Source of the DNA: DSUN01 sp035527715
GTDB taxonomy: Bacteria; Planctomycetota; PUPC01; DSUN01
Direction: 5' to 3'
Length of the DNA stretch: 64,000 nucleotides
NCBI GenBank assembly: GCA_035527715.1
Contig: DATKZY010000204.1
Location: 32,047-96,046 of the forward strand
A model generated the notes under the pieces. It saw nothing but the letters and a program-made list of their open reading frames with translations. It searched no databases and was not told the DNA's origin. Numbering within the stretch: the stretch's first letter is position 1; each line of letters opens with the position of its first letter. Of the stretch, positions 8,641 through 16,888 are shown one piece after another. Made by a program: the position numbers and the translations under genes.

Positions 8641-8738
8641 GGGGCGACCGAGGAATATTTCGGGAGTTTTCTGTTCACAAGTGATTGTGCCCGGTGGGTG
8701 TCGCCATCGCAGGGGTCGTGCAGGAAGCCAGTTTCTAT

Positions 8739-8805
8739 GTGGTGTATGGTGGTGTCGAAGATGCAATTTGCTTGACCTTGACCGACTGGAGTGGTATAGT
8801 GTGGT
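8739..8805 (+). promoter_or_regulatory. Paired GTGGT direct repeats around the dcw promoter
   Basis: GTGGT occurs at 8739 and 8749 and again at 8791 and 8801, each pair exactly 10 bp apart; the second pair overlaps the -10 box. MraZ is known to bind short G-rich direct repeats with 10-bp period in front of its own gene, so these are candidate operators. The sequence is GTGGT rather than the TGGGN known from E. coli. Confidence 0.4.
8772..8800 (+). promoter_or_regulatory. Sigma70-type promoter of the dcw cluster (first mraZ)
   Basis: -35 TTGACC (8772-8777), 17-bp spacer, -10 TATAGT (8795-8800). The transcript would start near 8807, giving a leader of about 70 bases before mraZ. Confidence 0.7.
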
Positions 8806-8876
8806 GCGCAATGATCTCGCCCGCGCCTTGGCAGTGTGGTCGGGAGCGGGCGAGAAGTGCTGAGGGGTTCGCCACG

Positions 8877-9338
8877 ATGTTCATCGGCGAATACGAAACC
8901 TCGGTGGACGACAAGGGGCGGATCATCGTCCCTGCGCGCTTTCGGGAGGTGGCGCGGGCCCTTGAGGGGCCGGTGGGGTTCATGATGACCTTGGGGGAGG
9001 AGAACTGCATTACTATCTACACCCCGAACCAGTGGAAGGCCCTGCAAGCCCGGGTGAGCAGCGTGCCACGGAACCGCGAGTCCGGCCGCAGGCTATGCCG
9101 GCGGGTCTACACCCAGGCGGGGGAGGGGGTTTGCGACCGCCAGGGGCGGATGCGCGTGCCCGCCCCACTGCTGGCCGCGGCGGGGATCACTCGGGAGGCC
9201 GTGGTGGCCGGGGTGGGGGATTTCCTGGAATTGTGGGGTCGCGACGCATGGCGCGCGTACAAAGAGGACATGCTCAAGACGCGCGTGAGCGACGCCGAGG
9301 AGCAGCCATGGTGTCCGCCATCACCTCCAACATCATGA
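8877..9338 (+). CDS. mraZ: MraZ transcriptional regulator, first copy
   Basis: A 153-residue MraZ with the two AbrB-like half-domains typical of the family. The first half starts MFIGEYETSVDDKGRIIVPARF, matching the standard MraZ opening, and the second half carries VCDRQGRMRVPAPL. MraZ forms a ring that binds repeats upstream of the dcw operon and represses it. The ATG start fits the conserved N-terminus; longer starts would add residues with no family match. The C-terminal tail (about 15 residues, Pro-rich) is not conserved. It is the first gene after a clear promoter and is followed by a second mraZ 140 bp on, with its own promoter. Confidence 0.9.
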   Translation: MFIGEYETSVDDKGRIIVPARFREVARALEGPVGFMMTLGEENCITIYTPNQWKALQARVSSVPRNRESGRRLCRRVYTQAGEGVCDRQGRMRVPAPLLAAAGITREAVVAGVGDFLELWGRDAWRAYKEDMLKTRVSDAEEQPWCPPSPPTS

Positions 9339-9408
9339 GGTATGGCCGGCCCTCAAGCCCAAGGGATTGTGGCTTTAGGGAATTTCGGAAAAATCCCAGG
9401 AAAACGTC

Positions 9409-9437
9409 TTGACGCGGCTGGCGGAGGGGGTTACAAT
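9409..9437 (+). promoter_or_regulatory. Sigma70-type promoter of the second mraZ
   Basis: -35 TTGACG (9409-9414), 17-bp spacer, -10 TACAAT (9432-9437). Transcription should begin near 9444, just before the MraZ-box-like repeats. Confidence 0.75.
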
Positions 9438-9449
9438 TCGCAGCCGTAG

Positions 9450-9484
9450 TGGGAAATTATGGGCAGGAGTGGGAAGACGTGGGC
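9450..9484 (+). promoter_or_regulatory. Four TGGG repeats at exact 10-bp spacing (candidate MraZ operator)
   Basis: TGGG occurs at 9450, 9460, 9470 and 9480. The spacing and the TGGGN core equal the MraZ boxes described in E. coli (TGGGN separated by 5 bases). The array starts just downstream of the predicted transcription start and runs into the first codons of the second mraZ, ideal for autorepression. Confidence 0.7.
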
Positions 9485-9949
9485 ACCCGGTTCTTCGGCC
9501 AATACCTCCAGCGGCTCGACGCCAAGCACCGCGTTGTGGTGCCGCGCCGCGTGCGCGAGGCGATTGGCGAGGAGGATCTTCGCGGTGGCCTGTTCCTCAC
9601 GCGAGGCATGGACAAGTGCGTGTTCCTGTTCCCTGCCAACCAATGGGAGGCCGTGGCGGACGATTTCGCCTCGGCCGACTTTCGCGGGTTCAACGCCCGA
9701 ATGCTCCAGCGGCTGTTCTTCAGCGAGGCCGTGCAGGCCGACCCGGACAAGCTTGGCCGGATCCTCCTGCCCGACCGCCTGCGAGAGCTCGCCGGGATCG
9801 AGGACGAGGTCCTCTTCGTCGGGGCGTCGAACCGCATCGAGTTGTGGAACCCGGCCCGCTGGGCGGCGCTGCGCGACGCGCACGAGGCCCAGTTCGAGGA
9901 GCTGGCCGAATCGCTCTACCAGCTCAAGCCGGGACGGGGAAACCAGTAG
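9479..9949 (+). CDS. mraZ: MraZ transcriptional regulator, second copy
   Basis: A 156-residue MraZ paralogue with both half-domains: RFFGQYLQRLDAKHRVVVP near the N-terminus and DPDKLGRILLPDRL in the second half, which is closer to the family consensus than the first copy. A GTG at 9479 is preferred because AGGAG lies 9 bases upstream; an in-frame GTG at 9449 would leave almost no leader after the predicted transcription start. The start codon lies inside the fourth TGGG repeat. It is followed by 303 bp without a gene and then rsmH. The two copies are clearly diverged, so this is an old duplication or two regulators with different targets. Confidence 0.9.
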   Translation: MGTRFFGQYLQRLDAKHRVVVPRRVREAIGEEDLRGGLFLTRGMDKCVFLFPANQWEAVADDFASADFRGFNARMLQRLFFSEAVQADPDKLGRILLPDRLRELAGIEDEVLFVGASNRIELWNPARWAALRDAHEAQFEELAESLYQLKPGRGNQ

Positions 9950-9998
9950 CCTGCGGAGAGGCGAGCTCGTTCTTTGGTACAAGGGGGATTTGAAGCGG

Positions 9999-10045
9999 GG
10001 AAAGCAGGGCTCCGGGCGAGACGGGGAACCGGAGCCCCGCTTTCC
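9999..10045 (+). promoter_or_regulatory. Strong hairpin in the mraZ-rsmH leader
   Basis: GGAAAGC-A-GGGCTCCGG (9999-10015) pairs with CCGGAGCCC-C-GCTTTCC (10029-10045): 16 pairs and one mismatch. No T-run follows, so it is not a classical intrinsic terminator. It may be an RNA-processing or attenuation element between mraZ and the enzymatic dcw genes. A second small palindrome, CGGAAGTAG/CTACTTCCG, lies at 10104-10125; otherwise the 303-bp gap shows nothing recognisable. Confidence 0.55.
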
Positions 10046-10252
10046 GACCCAGCGCCTTGCCGGCCACTGATGGGCGGGGAACCCAGGCCGGCCAGGTGCT
10101 TACCGGAAGTAGTCTACTACTTCCGAACTCCGCTGTCAAGGGTTGCCGTCGAAGCGCCCAACCAACGCTCTCCCGGCCGACTGGGAGTCACCGACCCGAC
10201 GACGGCAGCCCGCCAGGATCGAGCTCGCCTCCTCCCTATTCCCCAGACGCAA

Positions 10253-11128
10253 ATGCATACACCCGTCCTGCTTGGTGAAGTGCTCGATTCGCTTCGCCCT
10301 ACACCAGGGCGGCGGTTCCTTGACGCGACGGTGGGCCTTGGGGGGCACGCGGAGGCCCTTCTGCCGGGACTGCTCCCGGGCGGCTGGCTGCTCGGCCTCG
10401 ACCGGGACCCGGAGGCCCTGGGGCTCGCCCGCGAGCGCCTGGCGCCCTTCGAGGGGCACTTCGAGCTGGTTCACGGCGACTTCCGCGACCTGGCCGGGCA
10501 CGCCGCCCGGCACCTGGGGCGCGGAGCAGATGGAGTGGTGATGGACCTTGGCGTGTCGAGCTACCAGCTTCGGGAACCGGCGCGGGGCTTCAGCTTCCTC
10601 GTGGACGGGGAGCTGGACATGCGCATGGACCCTACGCGGGGGCGCACGGCGGCCGAGCTGATCGCGCACACGAGTGCGGCCGGCCTCGAGCGCATCCTCT
10701 CCGAGTACGGCGAGGAGCGCTACGCCCGACGCATCGCTCGCGCCGTGTTCGAGCGCCGCAGAAGCCTGCGCACAACGGGGGAGCTGGCACGACTGGTCGA
10801 GGCGGTGGTGCCCCGGCGCGAGCCGAGGCTGCATCCCGCGACCAGGACGTTTCAGGCCCTCCGCATCGCCGTGAACGACGAGTTGGGGGCGCTGGAGGCG
10901 GCCCTGAGCACCCTGCCCCAGTGGCTGGCGCCGGGCGGACGGGTCGCCGTGATTTCCTTCCACTCGCTCGAGGACCGGATCGTCAAGCAAGCACTGCGCT
11001 TACACCGTGCGGCGGGGGTGGTGACCGTGCTCACGCGGAAGCCCATCCGCCCCACGGCGGACGAGGTGGCCGAGAACCCGCGCTCGCGCAGCGCCCGACT
11101 CCGCGTGGCGGAGCGCCGGGCCGGCTGA
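10253..11128 (+). CDS. rsmH: 16S rRNA m4C1402 methyltransferase RsmH (MraW)
   Basis: A 291-residue SAM-dependent methyltransferase acting on cytosine 1402 of 16S rRNA. It starts MHTPVLLGEVLDSL, carries the SAM motif GLGGHAE (about residues 25-31), the RsmH signature DLGVSSYQL, DMRMDP, and FHSLEDRIVK near the C-terminus. Length and order of motifs are standard. The ATG is chosen from the conserved HTPVL opening; no strong Shine-Dalgarno is visible, so initiation may be weak. It precedes ftsI by 28 bp; no ftsL lies between them, unlike most dcw clusters. Confidence 0.95.
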   Translation: MHTPVLLGEVLDSLRPTPGRRFLDATVGLGGHAEALLPGLLPGGWLLGLDRDPEALGLARERLAPFEGHFELVHGDFRDLAGHAARHLGRGADGVVMDLGVSSYQLREPARGFSFLVDGELDMRMDPTRGRTAAELIAHTSAAGLERILSEYGEERYARRIARAVFERRRSLRTTGELARLVEAVVPRREPRLHPATRTFQALRIAVNDELGALEAALSTLPQWLAPGGRVAVISFHSLEDRIVKQALRLHRAAGVVTVLTRKPIRPTADEVAENPRSRSARLRVAERRAG

Positions 11129-11156
11129 GGCGGCGGGAGACAGGGGACGGGACGCG

Positions 11157-13130
11157 ATGGCGGCACAAGGCGGGCATAACACCAGGGTGTGGATCGTCGC
11201 CGTGTTCGTGCTGGGCCTCTACGGCGGCCTGGTCGGCAGACTCTACGTCATCCAGGCGCAGGACCATGGGAAGCTCAGCGAGCTTGCCAACTCGCAGCAC
11301 TTCGTGCGGGTGACGCGGCCCGAACGGCGCGGCAGCATCCTCGACTGCCGGGGGCGTCCGCTGGCTGCCTCGGTTCAGGTGCCCAGCATCTATGTGGACC
11401 CGCGGCAGCTCGACGATCCCGAGGCGACGTGTCGCCGCCTGGCCGAGCTGTTCGGGCTGGACGAGACGATGCTGCTGTCGCGGGTCGAGCGCCCGATGGG
11501 CCTCGTGTGCCTGAAGCGCAACCTCAGCGGCGAGGACGAGCAGCAGTTGCGCCAGCAACAGGCGGTGCGCGACCTCGGGCGGGCCTTGGAGTTCCGGCAA
11601 CGCGCCCTCTACGCGCGGCCGGCCGAGGTGAGCGACCCCCGGGCGGCGGCCGCCGCCCTGGCGCCCCTGCTCGGGCGCGAGGCCGAGGAGCTCGAGCCGG
11701 ACCTCGACGGGCTTCGCCGCTTCTGCTGGGTGAAGCGGAAGGTCGGCGAGCAGGAGGCCAAGCGGGTGCTCGCCGAGGGCATCGCGGGCGTGGCCGTGTG
11801 GCCCGAATACCAGCGCACCTACCCGCACGACGACCTCGCGTGCCAGCTCATCGGCTTCACGGGGGTGGACGAGGAGGGGCTGGAGGGCCTGGAGCGGACG
11901 CTGGACGACCTGCTGGCCCCCGAGCTCGGCTCGGCGAGGCTCCAGCGCGACGCGGCGGGCCGCTACATCAGCACGGGCGATCCCGCGAAGGCCCCTCGGA
12001 GCGGCAGCGACGTCGAGCTGACCGTGGACGCGGTGATCCAGGGCTACGCGGAGGCGGCCCTGCGCGATGCCTGGGACCTCTGGGCGCCCAAGGGCGCGCT
12101 GGCCGTGGTGCTCGACCCCCGCACCGGCAGCCTGCTGGCCGCCGCCAGCCTGCCCACCTACAACCCCAACCGCTACAGCACGTACGCCCCGCTCGACCTG
12201 AAGAACCGCGCCCGGGCGCGCTACATCGTGGACTGGTTCGAGCCGGGCTCGATCATGAAGGCTCTGGTCTTCAGCGCGGCGCTCAATGAGCGCGTCGTCA
12301 CCGAGCAGACGGACTTCTTCTGCGAGAACGGCTGCTGGTTCATCGGTTCGCGGCGCTTCCACGACGTGCACGGCTACGGCCATCTCACGGCGGAGATGGT
12401 GATCGTCAAGTCGTCGAACATCGGCGCGGCCAAGATGGGCGGAAAGCTCGGCCCCGAGCGCCTCTACCGCTACCTGCGAGCCTTCGGGCTCGGCCGCGCC
12501 ACGGGGTTCGAGCTGCCCGGCGAGAACCCTGGGGTGCTCTACCCGCCCTCGCGCTGGACCAGTCGCTCCCTCCCCTCGGTCTGCATCGGCCACGAGGTGT
12601 GCGTGAACGCGGTGCAGATGGCCCTGGCGTATGGGGCCATCGCCAACGAGGGCGTACTGATGAGCCCGCGCGTGGTCCGCCGCATCCGCCGCGCGGACGG
12701 CACGTGGGCCGAGCGGCCGGCGAAGCCCGTGCGGCAGGTGATTCCGGCGAGCGTGGCGGCACGCGTGAAGCGGGTCCTGTGCCGCGTCGTCGAGGAAGGC
12801 ACGGGCAAGGCCGCCCGCCTCGCCGCCTACACGATGGGCGGCAAGACGGGCACGGCAGATAAAGTCGTTAACGGCGTCTACGTGCGCGGCGCCTCCGTCT
12901 GCTCCTTCGCGGCCATGGCGCCGATCGAGAGGCCGCAACTCGTCGTGCTGGTGACCGTGGACGAGCCGACGAAGCGCACCGGCGGCCGCCACTTCGGCGG
13001 CACCGTGGCCGCCCCGGTCGCGAAGCAGATCATCAAGCAATCCCTGGCCTACCTGGGCGTGGCGCCCGACAAGCCGCAGGCCCTGGTGCGGCTGGGGATC
13101 GGCGCTAGTTCGCAGAGGGGAACCCCATGA
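11157..13130 (+). CDS. ftsI: Division penicillin-binding protein (FtsI/PBP2-type transpeptidase)
   Basis: A 657-residue class B PBP that cross-links septal peptidoglycan. One N-terminal transmembrane helix (about residues 10-28), a dimerisation region with RRGSILDCRGRPLA, then the transpeptidase domain with all three active motifs: SIMK in EPGSIMKA (nucleophile serine), SSN in VKSSNIG, and KTGT in GGKTGTADK. The family often lacks a separate FtsL next door, but here none is encoded at all in the cluster. Its stop overlaps the murE start (ATGA), showing translational coupling. A C-terminal PASTA domain is absent. Confidence 0.95.
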   Translation: MAAQGGHNTRVWIVAVFVLGLYGGLVGRLYVIQAQDHGKLSELANSQHFVRVTRPERRGSILDCRGRPLAASVQVPSIYVDPRQLDDPEATCRRLAELFGLDETMLLSRVERPMGLVCLKRNLSGEDEQQLRQQQAVRDLGRALEFRQRALYARPAEVSDPRAAAAALAPLLGREAEELEPDLDGLRRFCWVKRKVGEQEAKRVLAEGIAGVAVWPEYQRTYPHDDLACQLIGFTGVDEEGLEGLERTLDDLLAPELGSARLQRDAAGRYISTGDPAKAPRSGSDVELTVDAVIQGYAEAALRDAWDLWAPKGALAVVLDPRTGSLLAAASLPTYNPNRYSTYAPLDLKNRARARYIVDWFEPGSIMKALVFSAALNERVVTEQTDFFCENGCWFIGSRRFHDVHGYGHLTAEMVIVKSSNIGAAKMGGKLGPERLYRYLRAFGLGRATGFELPGENPGVLYPPSRWTSRSLPSVCIGHEVCVNAVQMALAYGAIANEGVLMSPRVVRRIRRADGTWAERPAKPVRQVIPASVAARVKRVLCRVVEEGTGKAARLAAYTMGGKTGTADKVVNGVYVRGASVCSFAAMAPIERPQLVVLVTVDEPTKRTGGRHFGGTVAAPVAKQIIKQSLAYLGVAPDKPQALVRLGIGASSQRGTP

Positions 13131-14674
13131 AGCTCAGCAAACTCATCAAGCCCCTGGAGACCCGCGAGCTGCGGCAGTACTCCGACCGCAGCATCCAGGG
13201 GCTGGCGCTGGACTCGCGGAAGGTGAAGGCCGACTGGTTGTTCGCCGTGGTGGCCGGGCCGCACGGCGACGGCACGGCCTACGTGGCCGACGCCGTGGCG
13301 CGGGGGGCGACCGCGGTGCTGGCCTCGCAGGAGGTGGCCGTGCCGCCGCAGGTGGCGCTCGTGCTCGTGCCCCATGTGCGGCGGGCGCTGGCCGACCTGT
13401 GCAGCCAGTTCCACGGCCGGCCGGCGGACCTCGTCCGCACGGTGGGTGTGACCGGTACGAACGGGAAGACGACGACGGCGATGCTCGTCCGTTGGCTCCT
13501 CGCCAAGTGGGGGAAGCAGGCCGCCCTCATCTCCACCGTGGTCAACCAGCTCGGCTCCCTGTGCGAGCGGGCGTCGAACACCACGCCCGAGAGCCCGGAG
13601 CTTCAGGCCCTCTTCGCGCGCATGGTCGAGCGCGGCATCAGCCATGCCGTGATGGAGGTCTCGAGCCACAGCCTCGACCAGGAGCGCGTCCGAGGCGTCC
13701 GCTTCGCCGTCGCCGCGCTCACCAACGTCACGCCCCACGAGCATCTCGACTACCACTCGACCTTCGAGAACTACCTGAACGCGAAGGCGAAGCTCTTCGA
13801 GACGCTGTCGCCCGACGCGATGGCGGTGCTGAACGCCGACGATCCGCAGTGCGGCTTCTTCCGCGAGCGGCGCGGGCACGGGAACGTGATGAGCTACGGC
13901 CTCTCGGCGACGGTGGATGTGACGGCCCAGATCGAGGCGATGACCCTGGGCGGCACCACGCTGCGCCTCCACACTCCCGCGGGGCGCGTGCGGGTCCACT
14001 CGCCCCTGCTCGGCGGGTTCAACGTGCAGAACCTGCTGGCCGGCACGTGCTGCGCCCTGGCGCTCGGCATCGGCCTCGACACGATCGCCGCCGGCATCGA
14101 GCAGTTCGCGGGCGCCCCCGGCCGCCTGGAGCGGGTGGACGGGGGCCAGCCCTTCACCGTGCTGGTGGACTACGCTCACAACAACGACGGCCTGCGGTCG
14201 GTCCTGGGCACCCTCAAGCCGCTGGTGGCGCCCAACCGCCTGATCGTCGTCTTCGGCTGCGGCGGCGACCGCGACACCTCGAAGCGCCCGCTCATGGGCG
14301 CCACGGCCACCCACTATGCCGACGTGGCGGTGCTCACGGCCGACAACAGCCGCAGCGAACGCACCGAGGACATCCTGGAGGCGATCCTGGCCGGCGCGAA
14401 CCGCCAGGCCATCTGCGTCGTGGAGCCCGACCGCCGCGAGGCCATTCGCAAGGCCGTGGCGATGGCGGCCCCTGGCGACCTCGTGGCCATCTGCGGAAAG
14501 GGCCACGAGAGCGTGCAGGAGATGGCAGGCGTCCGTTACCCCTTCGACGACAGGGAGGAGGCTCAGCGCGCCCTGGGCATCCTCAAGCGCAAGGCCAAGG
14601 AGCCGGCACTCGTGCCGGCCACGGTCCCGTGTGAGGAAAAGGAGACATTCAACTTTTCCGCCCCGGAAAAGTAG
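13127..14674 (+). CDS. murE: UDP-MurNAc-tripeptide ligase MurE
   Basis: A 515-residue ATP-dependent ligase adding the third amino acid of the stem peptide. The Mur ligase P-loop GTNGKTTT is near residue 107, the central domain has VSSHSLDQERV and NVTPHEHLDYH, and the C-terminal domain has DYAHNNDGL and TADNSRSE. The last motif keeps the arginine of the DNPR signature for meso-diaminopimelate, which suggests DAP-type peptidoglycan, though Pro is replaced by Ser. The start overlaps the ftsI stop. The last 25 or so residues (after about residue 490) are encoded by two palindromic elements and have no counterpart in other MurE proteins; even the TAG stop lies inside the second palindrome. Confidence 0.95.
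   Translation: MKLSKLIKPLETRELRQYSDRSIQGLALDSRKVKADWLFAVVAGPHGDGTAYVADAVARGATAVLASQEVAVPPQVALVLVPHVRRALADLCSQFHGRPADLVRTVGVTGTNGKTTTAMLVRWLLAKWGKQAALISTVVNQLGSLCERASNTTPESPELQALFARMVERGISHAVMEVSSHSLDQERVRGVRFAVAALTNVTPHEHLDYHSTFENYLNAKAKLFETLSPDAMAVLNADDPQCGFFRERRGHGNVMSYGLSATVDVTAQIEAMTLGGTTLRLHTPAGRVRVHSPLLGGFNVQNLLAGTCCALALGIGLDTIAAGIEQFAGAPGRLERVDGGQPFTVLVDYAHNNDGLRSVLGTLKPLVAPNRLIVVFGCGGDRDTSKRPLMGATATHYADVAVLTADNSRSERTEDILEAILAGANRQAICVVEPDRREAIRKAVAMAAPGDLVAICGKGHESVQEMAGVRYPFDDREEAQRALGILKRKAKEPALVPATVPCEEKETFNFSAPEK
14602..14619. repeat. Short palindrome in the murE 3' end
   Basis: GCCGGCAC and GTGCCGGC separated by TC, fully complementary, inside the murE reading frame. Confidence 0.6.
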
Positions 14675-14689
14675 ATTGTCCCCTTTTCC
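14635..14689. repeat. Palindromic element spanning the murE stop codon
   Basis: Two 26-base arms (14635-14660 and 14664-14689) pair at 23 positions around the loop CCC. The left arm begins GGAAAAGG and ends CTTTTCCG; the right arm contains the murE TAG at 14672-14674. This has the look of a REP/palindromic mobile element that inserted at the gene end. Confidence 0.75.
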
Positions 14690-14704
14690 ACGGAGACGAC
14701 AGGA

Positions 14705-15430
14705 ATGCTGGAGACGCGCACGCACGACCTCGGTGCCCCGCACTGCCCCTCGCCGGCCCGGGAGCTGGTCGAGGCCAACGTTCGCCTCGAGCGGCGCGTG
14801 GGCGAGCTGCTGGCCGTGCAGGAGCTGGCCCAGACGCTCGCGGGCGAGCTGCGGCTGGATGCCCTCCTCGAGATCGCACTCAGCACCGTCGCCTCGCTCA
14901 CGGGAGCGCGCGCCGTCTCGATTCTTCTCCCGGAGCCCGGCAGCGGCCGCCTGGCGGTGCGCGCGCGGCGCGGCGGCGCCGGCCCCCTCGGGCCGTGCGA
15001 GGGCGTCGCGGCGGGCGAGGGGCTGGCCGGCTGGGTCGCACGGCACCAGGTGCCGCTCCTGCTGCCCGACGTCGAGACCCAGCCGCAATTCGCGGGCCTC
15101 GCCCGGGCACAGGGCTACGAGAGCGGCTCCTTTGTCGGCGTCCCGCTCCTCTTCCAGGAGCGGCTGCTGGGCGTGGTGTGCGTGGCGGAACGGGCCGGCG
15201 GCCTGCCATTCCACGAGCGGGACCTGCGGGTCCTCATCTCGCTGGCGCCGTACCTGGCCATCGGCATCCGCAACGCGACCGTCTACTCGGACATCGAGGA
15301 CCGGGCACTCGCCGCCTTGCATGCCCTCGCGGAAGCCGCCCGCCAGGCCAGCACAGAGTCCGATTCGACCCGACTACTCCACTTGCCGCGCCCCGTCGCC
15401 GCCACGGACGGCGGGGGCAGCGAGGACTAG
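14705..15430 (+). CDS. GAF-domain sensor-like protein inside the dcw cluster
   Basis: A 241-residue soluble protein. An N-terminal helix (about residues 18-45, ELVEANVRLERRVGELL) has coiled-coil character and leads into a single GAF domain (about residues 50-205) with AVSILLPEP, EGLAGWVA, SFVGVPLLFQERLLGVVCVAER and the closing helix ISLAPYLAIGIRNA. GAF domains bind small ligands or sense redox state. No output domain (kinase, cyclase, HTH) is attached, and the last 30 residues look disordered. It sits between murE and murF, where most bacteria have no gene, so it may tie wall-precursor synthesis to a signal. That role is inference from position. Start ATG at 14705; the 30-bp gap after murE belongs mostly to a palindrome. 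Confidence 0.8.
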   Translation: MLETRTHDLGAPHCPSPARELVEANVRLERRVGELLAVQELAQTLAGELRLDALLEIALSTVASLTGARAVSILLPEPGSGRLAVRARRGGAGPLGPCEGVAAGEGLAGWVARHQVPLLLPDVETQPQFAGLARAQGYESGSFVGVPLLFQERLLGVVCVAERAGGLPFHERDLRVLISLAPYLAIGIRNATVYSDIEDRALAALHALAEAARQASTESDSTRLLHLPRPVAATDGGGSED

Positions 15431-15440
15431 GACCGAGATC

Positions 15441-16832
15441 GTGAGAGCCACCATCGCCGACATCCTGAGCGCCACGGCGGGGCGCCTCGCCCAGGGCGAC
15501 GCGGCCGCCGTCGTGGACGGCGTGACCACGGACTCGCGTGCGGTGCGCGCCGGCGAGCTGTTCGTCGCCCTGCGCGGCGAGAATTTCGACGGCCACGGCT
15601 TCGTGGCCGCTGCCCTGAATGCGGGGGCGGCCGCCGCGCTGGTGTCGCGCGTGCCCGACGGGCTGGCGGCCACCCGCCCGCTCGTGCTGGTGGACGACAC
15701 GCTGGCGGCCTACCAGGCCCTGGGCGGCTGGTGGCGGGACCGGGTGTCGCCCACGGTCGTCGGCGTCACCGGCAGCAACGGCAAGACCACGACGAAGGAG
15801 ATGCTGGCGCTGGCCCTCGCCGGCCTGGGCCCCACGATGTGCTCCGAGGCGAACCACAACAACCACGTCGGCGTGCCCCAGACGCTGCTGCGCATTCGGC
15901 CCGAGGATCGCTACGCCGTGGTGGAGATGGGCGTGAACCACTTCGGCGAGATGGCCCCCCTGGCCCGCCCGACGCGGCCCGACGTCGGCGTCATCACCAA
16001 CATCACCCGCACGCACGCCGAGGGATTCGGCTCCGAGGAAGGCGTGGCGCGCGAGAAGTCGGTGATGCTGGACTACCTGGCCCCCGACGGCCTGGCGGTG
16101 CTGCACGCCGACGACCCGTGGAGCCGCGGCATCGCCGAGCGGCATCCGGGCCGCAAAGTCACCTTCGGGTTCTCGCGCGACGCCGATTGGCGGGCCACGC
16201 GGGTCCGCCAGGCCGACCGATGCGTCCGCTTCACCGTCGAGCGAACGGGCGACGGCGTGACGCTTCCCGCCATCGGCCGCTGGCAGGTGTCGAACGCGAT
16301 GGCTGCGATTGCCGTGGCCGCCGAGCTGGGCCTGAGTGTGGCCGAGGCGGCGGAGCGCCTGGGCGCCTTCCGGCCGCCGAAGTGGCGGATGGACGTCCGC
16401 CGCGCGGGCAGGCTGACGCTGCTGTTGGACTGCTATAACGCCAACCCGGCCTCGATGCTGGGGGCGGTGGCCGAGCTGCGGCGCCGACGCCGCCGCGGCC
16501 GCCGCGTCGCCGTCCTCGGCGACATGCTCGAACTGGGCGAGGTGTCCGAGACGGCGCACCGCGACATCGGCCGAGCCGTCGCCGCCGCGGGCATCGAGCT
16601 GCTGTGCGCCATCGGCGAGCGGGCCGACGCCGTCGCCGACGAGGCGCTCACCCACGGAATGGAACCCACACGCGTGTTCCGAACCTGTGCCCGCGACGAG
16701 GCGGCGGGGTGGCTGCGCGGCCACCTCGAGCCCCGCGACACGGTCTTGTTCAAGGCATCGCGCGGCATCCGCCTGGAGGAAGTGGCCGATGCCGTCACCG
16801 CCTGGGCTACGGCGGGGGCAGCCCAAGGCTAG
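15441..16832 (+). CDS. murF: UDP-MurNAc-tripeptide-D-Ala-D-Ala ligase MurF
   Basis: A 463-residue Mur ligase that adds D-Ala-D-Ala to the stem peptide. The N-terminal domain has DSRAVRAGELFVALRGE, the central P-loop is GSNGKTTTKEM (about residue 110), then NHNNHVGVP and EMGVNHFGEM as is typical for MurF, and the C-terminal domain has CYNANPASM and GDMLELGE. The GTG start is taken because the protein then begins MRATIADIL, the usual opening; it lies 10 bp after the GAF gene. Downstream, mraY and murD, the usual next genes, are missing and a small DNA-binding-like gene follows. Confidence 0.94.
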   Translation: MRATIADILSATAGRLAQGDAAAVVDGVTTDSRAVRAGELFVALRGENFDGHGFVAAALNAGAAAALVSRVPDGLAATRPLVLVDDTLAAYQALGGWWRDRVSPTVVGVTGSNGKTTTKEMLALALAGLGPTMCSEANHNNHVGVPQTLLRIRPEDRYAVVEMGVNHFGEMAPLARPTRPDVGVITNITRTHAEGFGSEEGVAREKSVMLDYLAPDGLAVLHADDPWSRGIAERHPGRKVTFGFSRDADWRATRVRQADRCVRFTVERTGDGVTLPAIGRWQVSNAMAAIAVAAELGLSVAEAAERLGAFRPPKWRMDVRRAGRLTLLLDCYNANPASMLGAVAELRRRRRRGRRVAVLGDMLELGEVSETAHRDIGRAVAAAGIELLCAIGERADAVADEALTHGMEPTRVFRTCARDEAAGWLRGHLEPRDTVLFKASRGIRLEEVADAVTAWATAGAAQG

Positions 16833-16888
16833 GCCGCCCGGCCGGCGCCGGGCGCTGTGCCCTCGGGGGCACGAGAGGCAGGAGGCAA

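Noticed and set aside
8632..8646. Further copy of the shared hairpin loop (GCGCGCAAGGGGCG) before comEC
   Set aside because: No complementary arms flank it, so it is probably chance or part of the promoter region.
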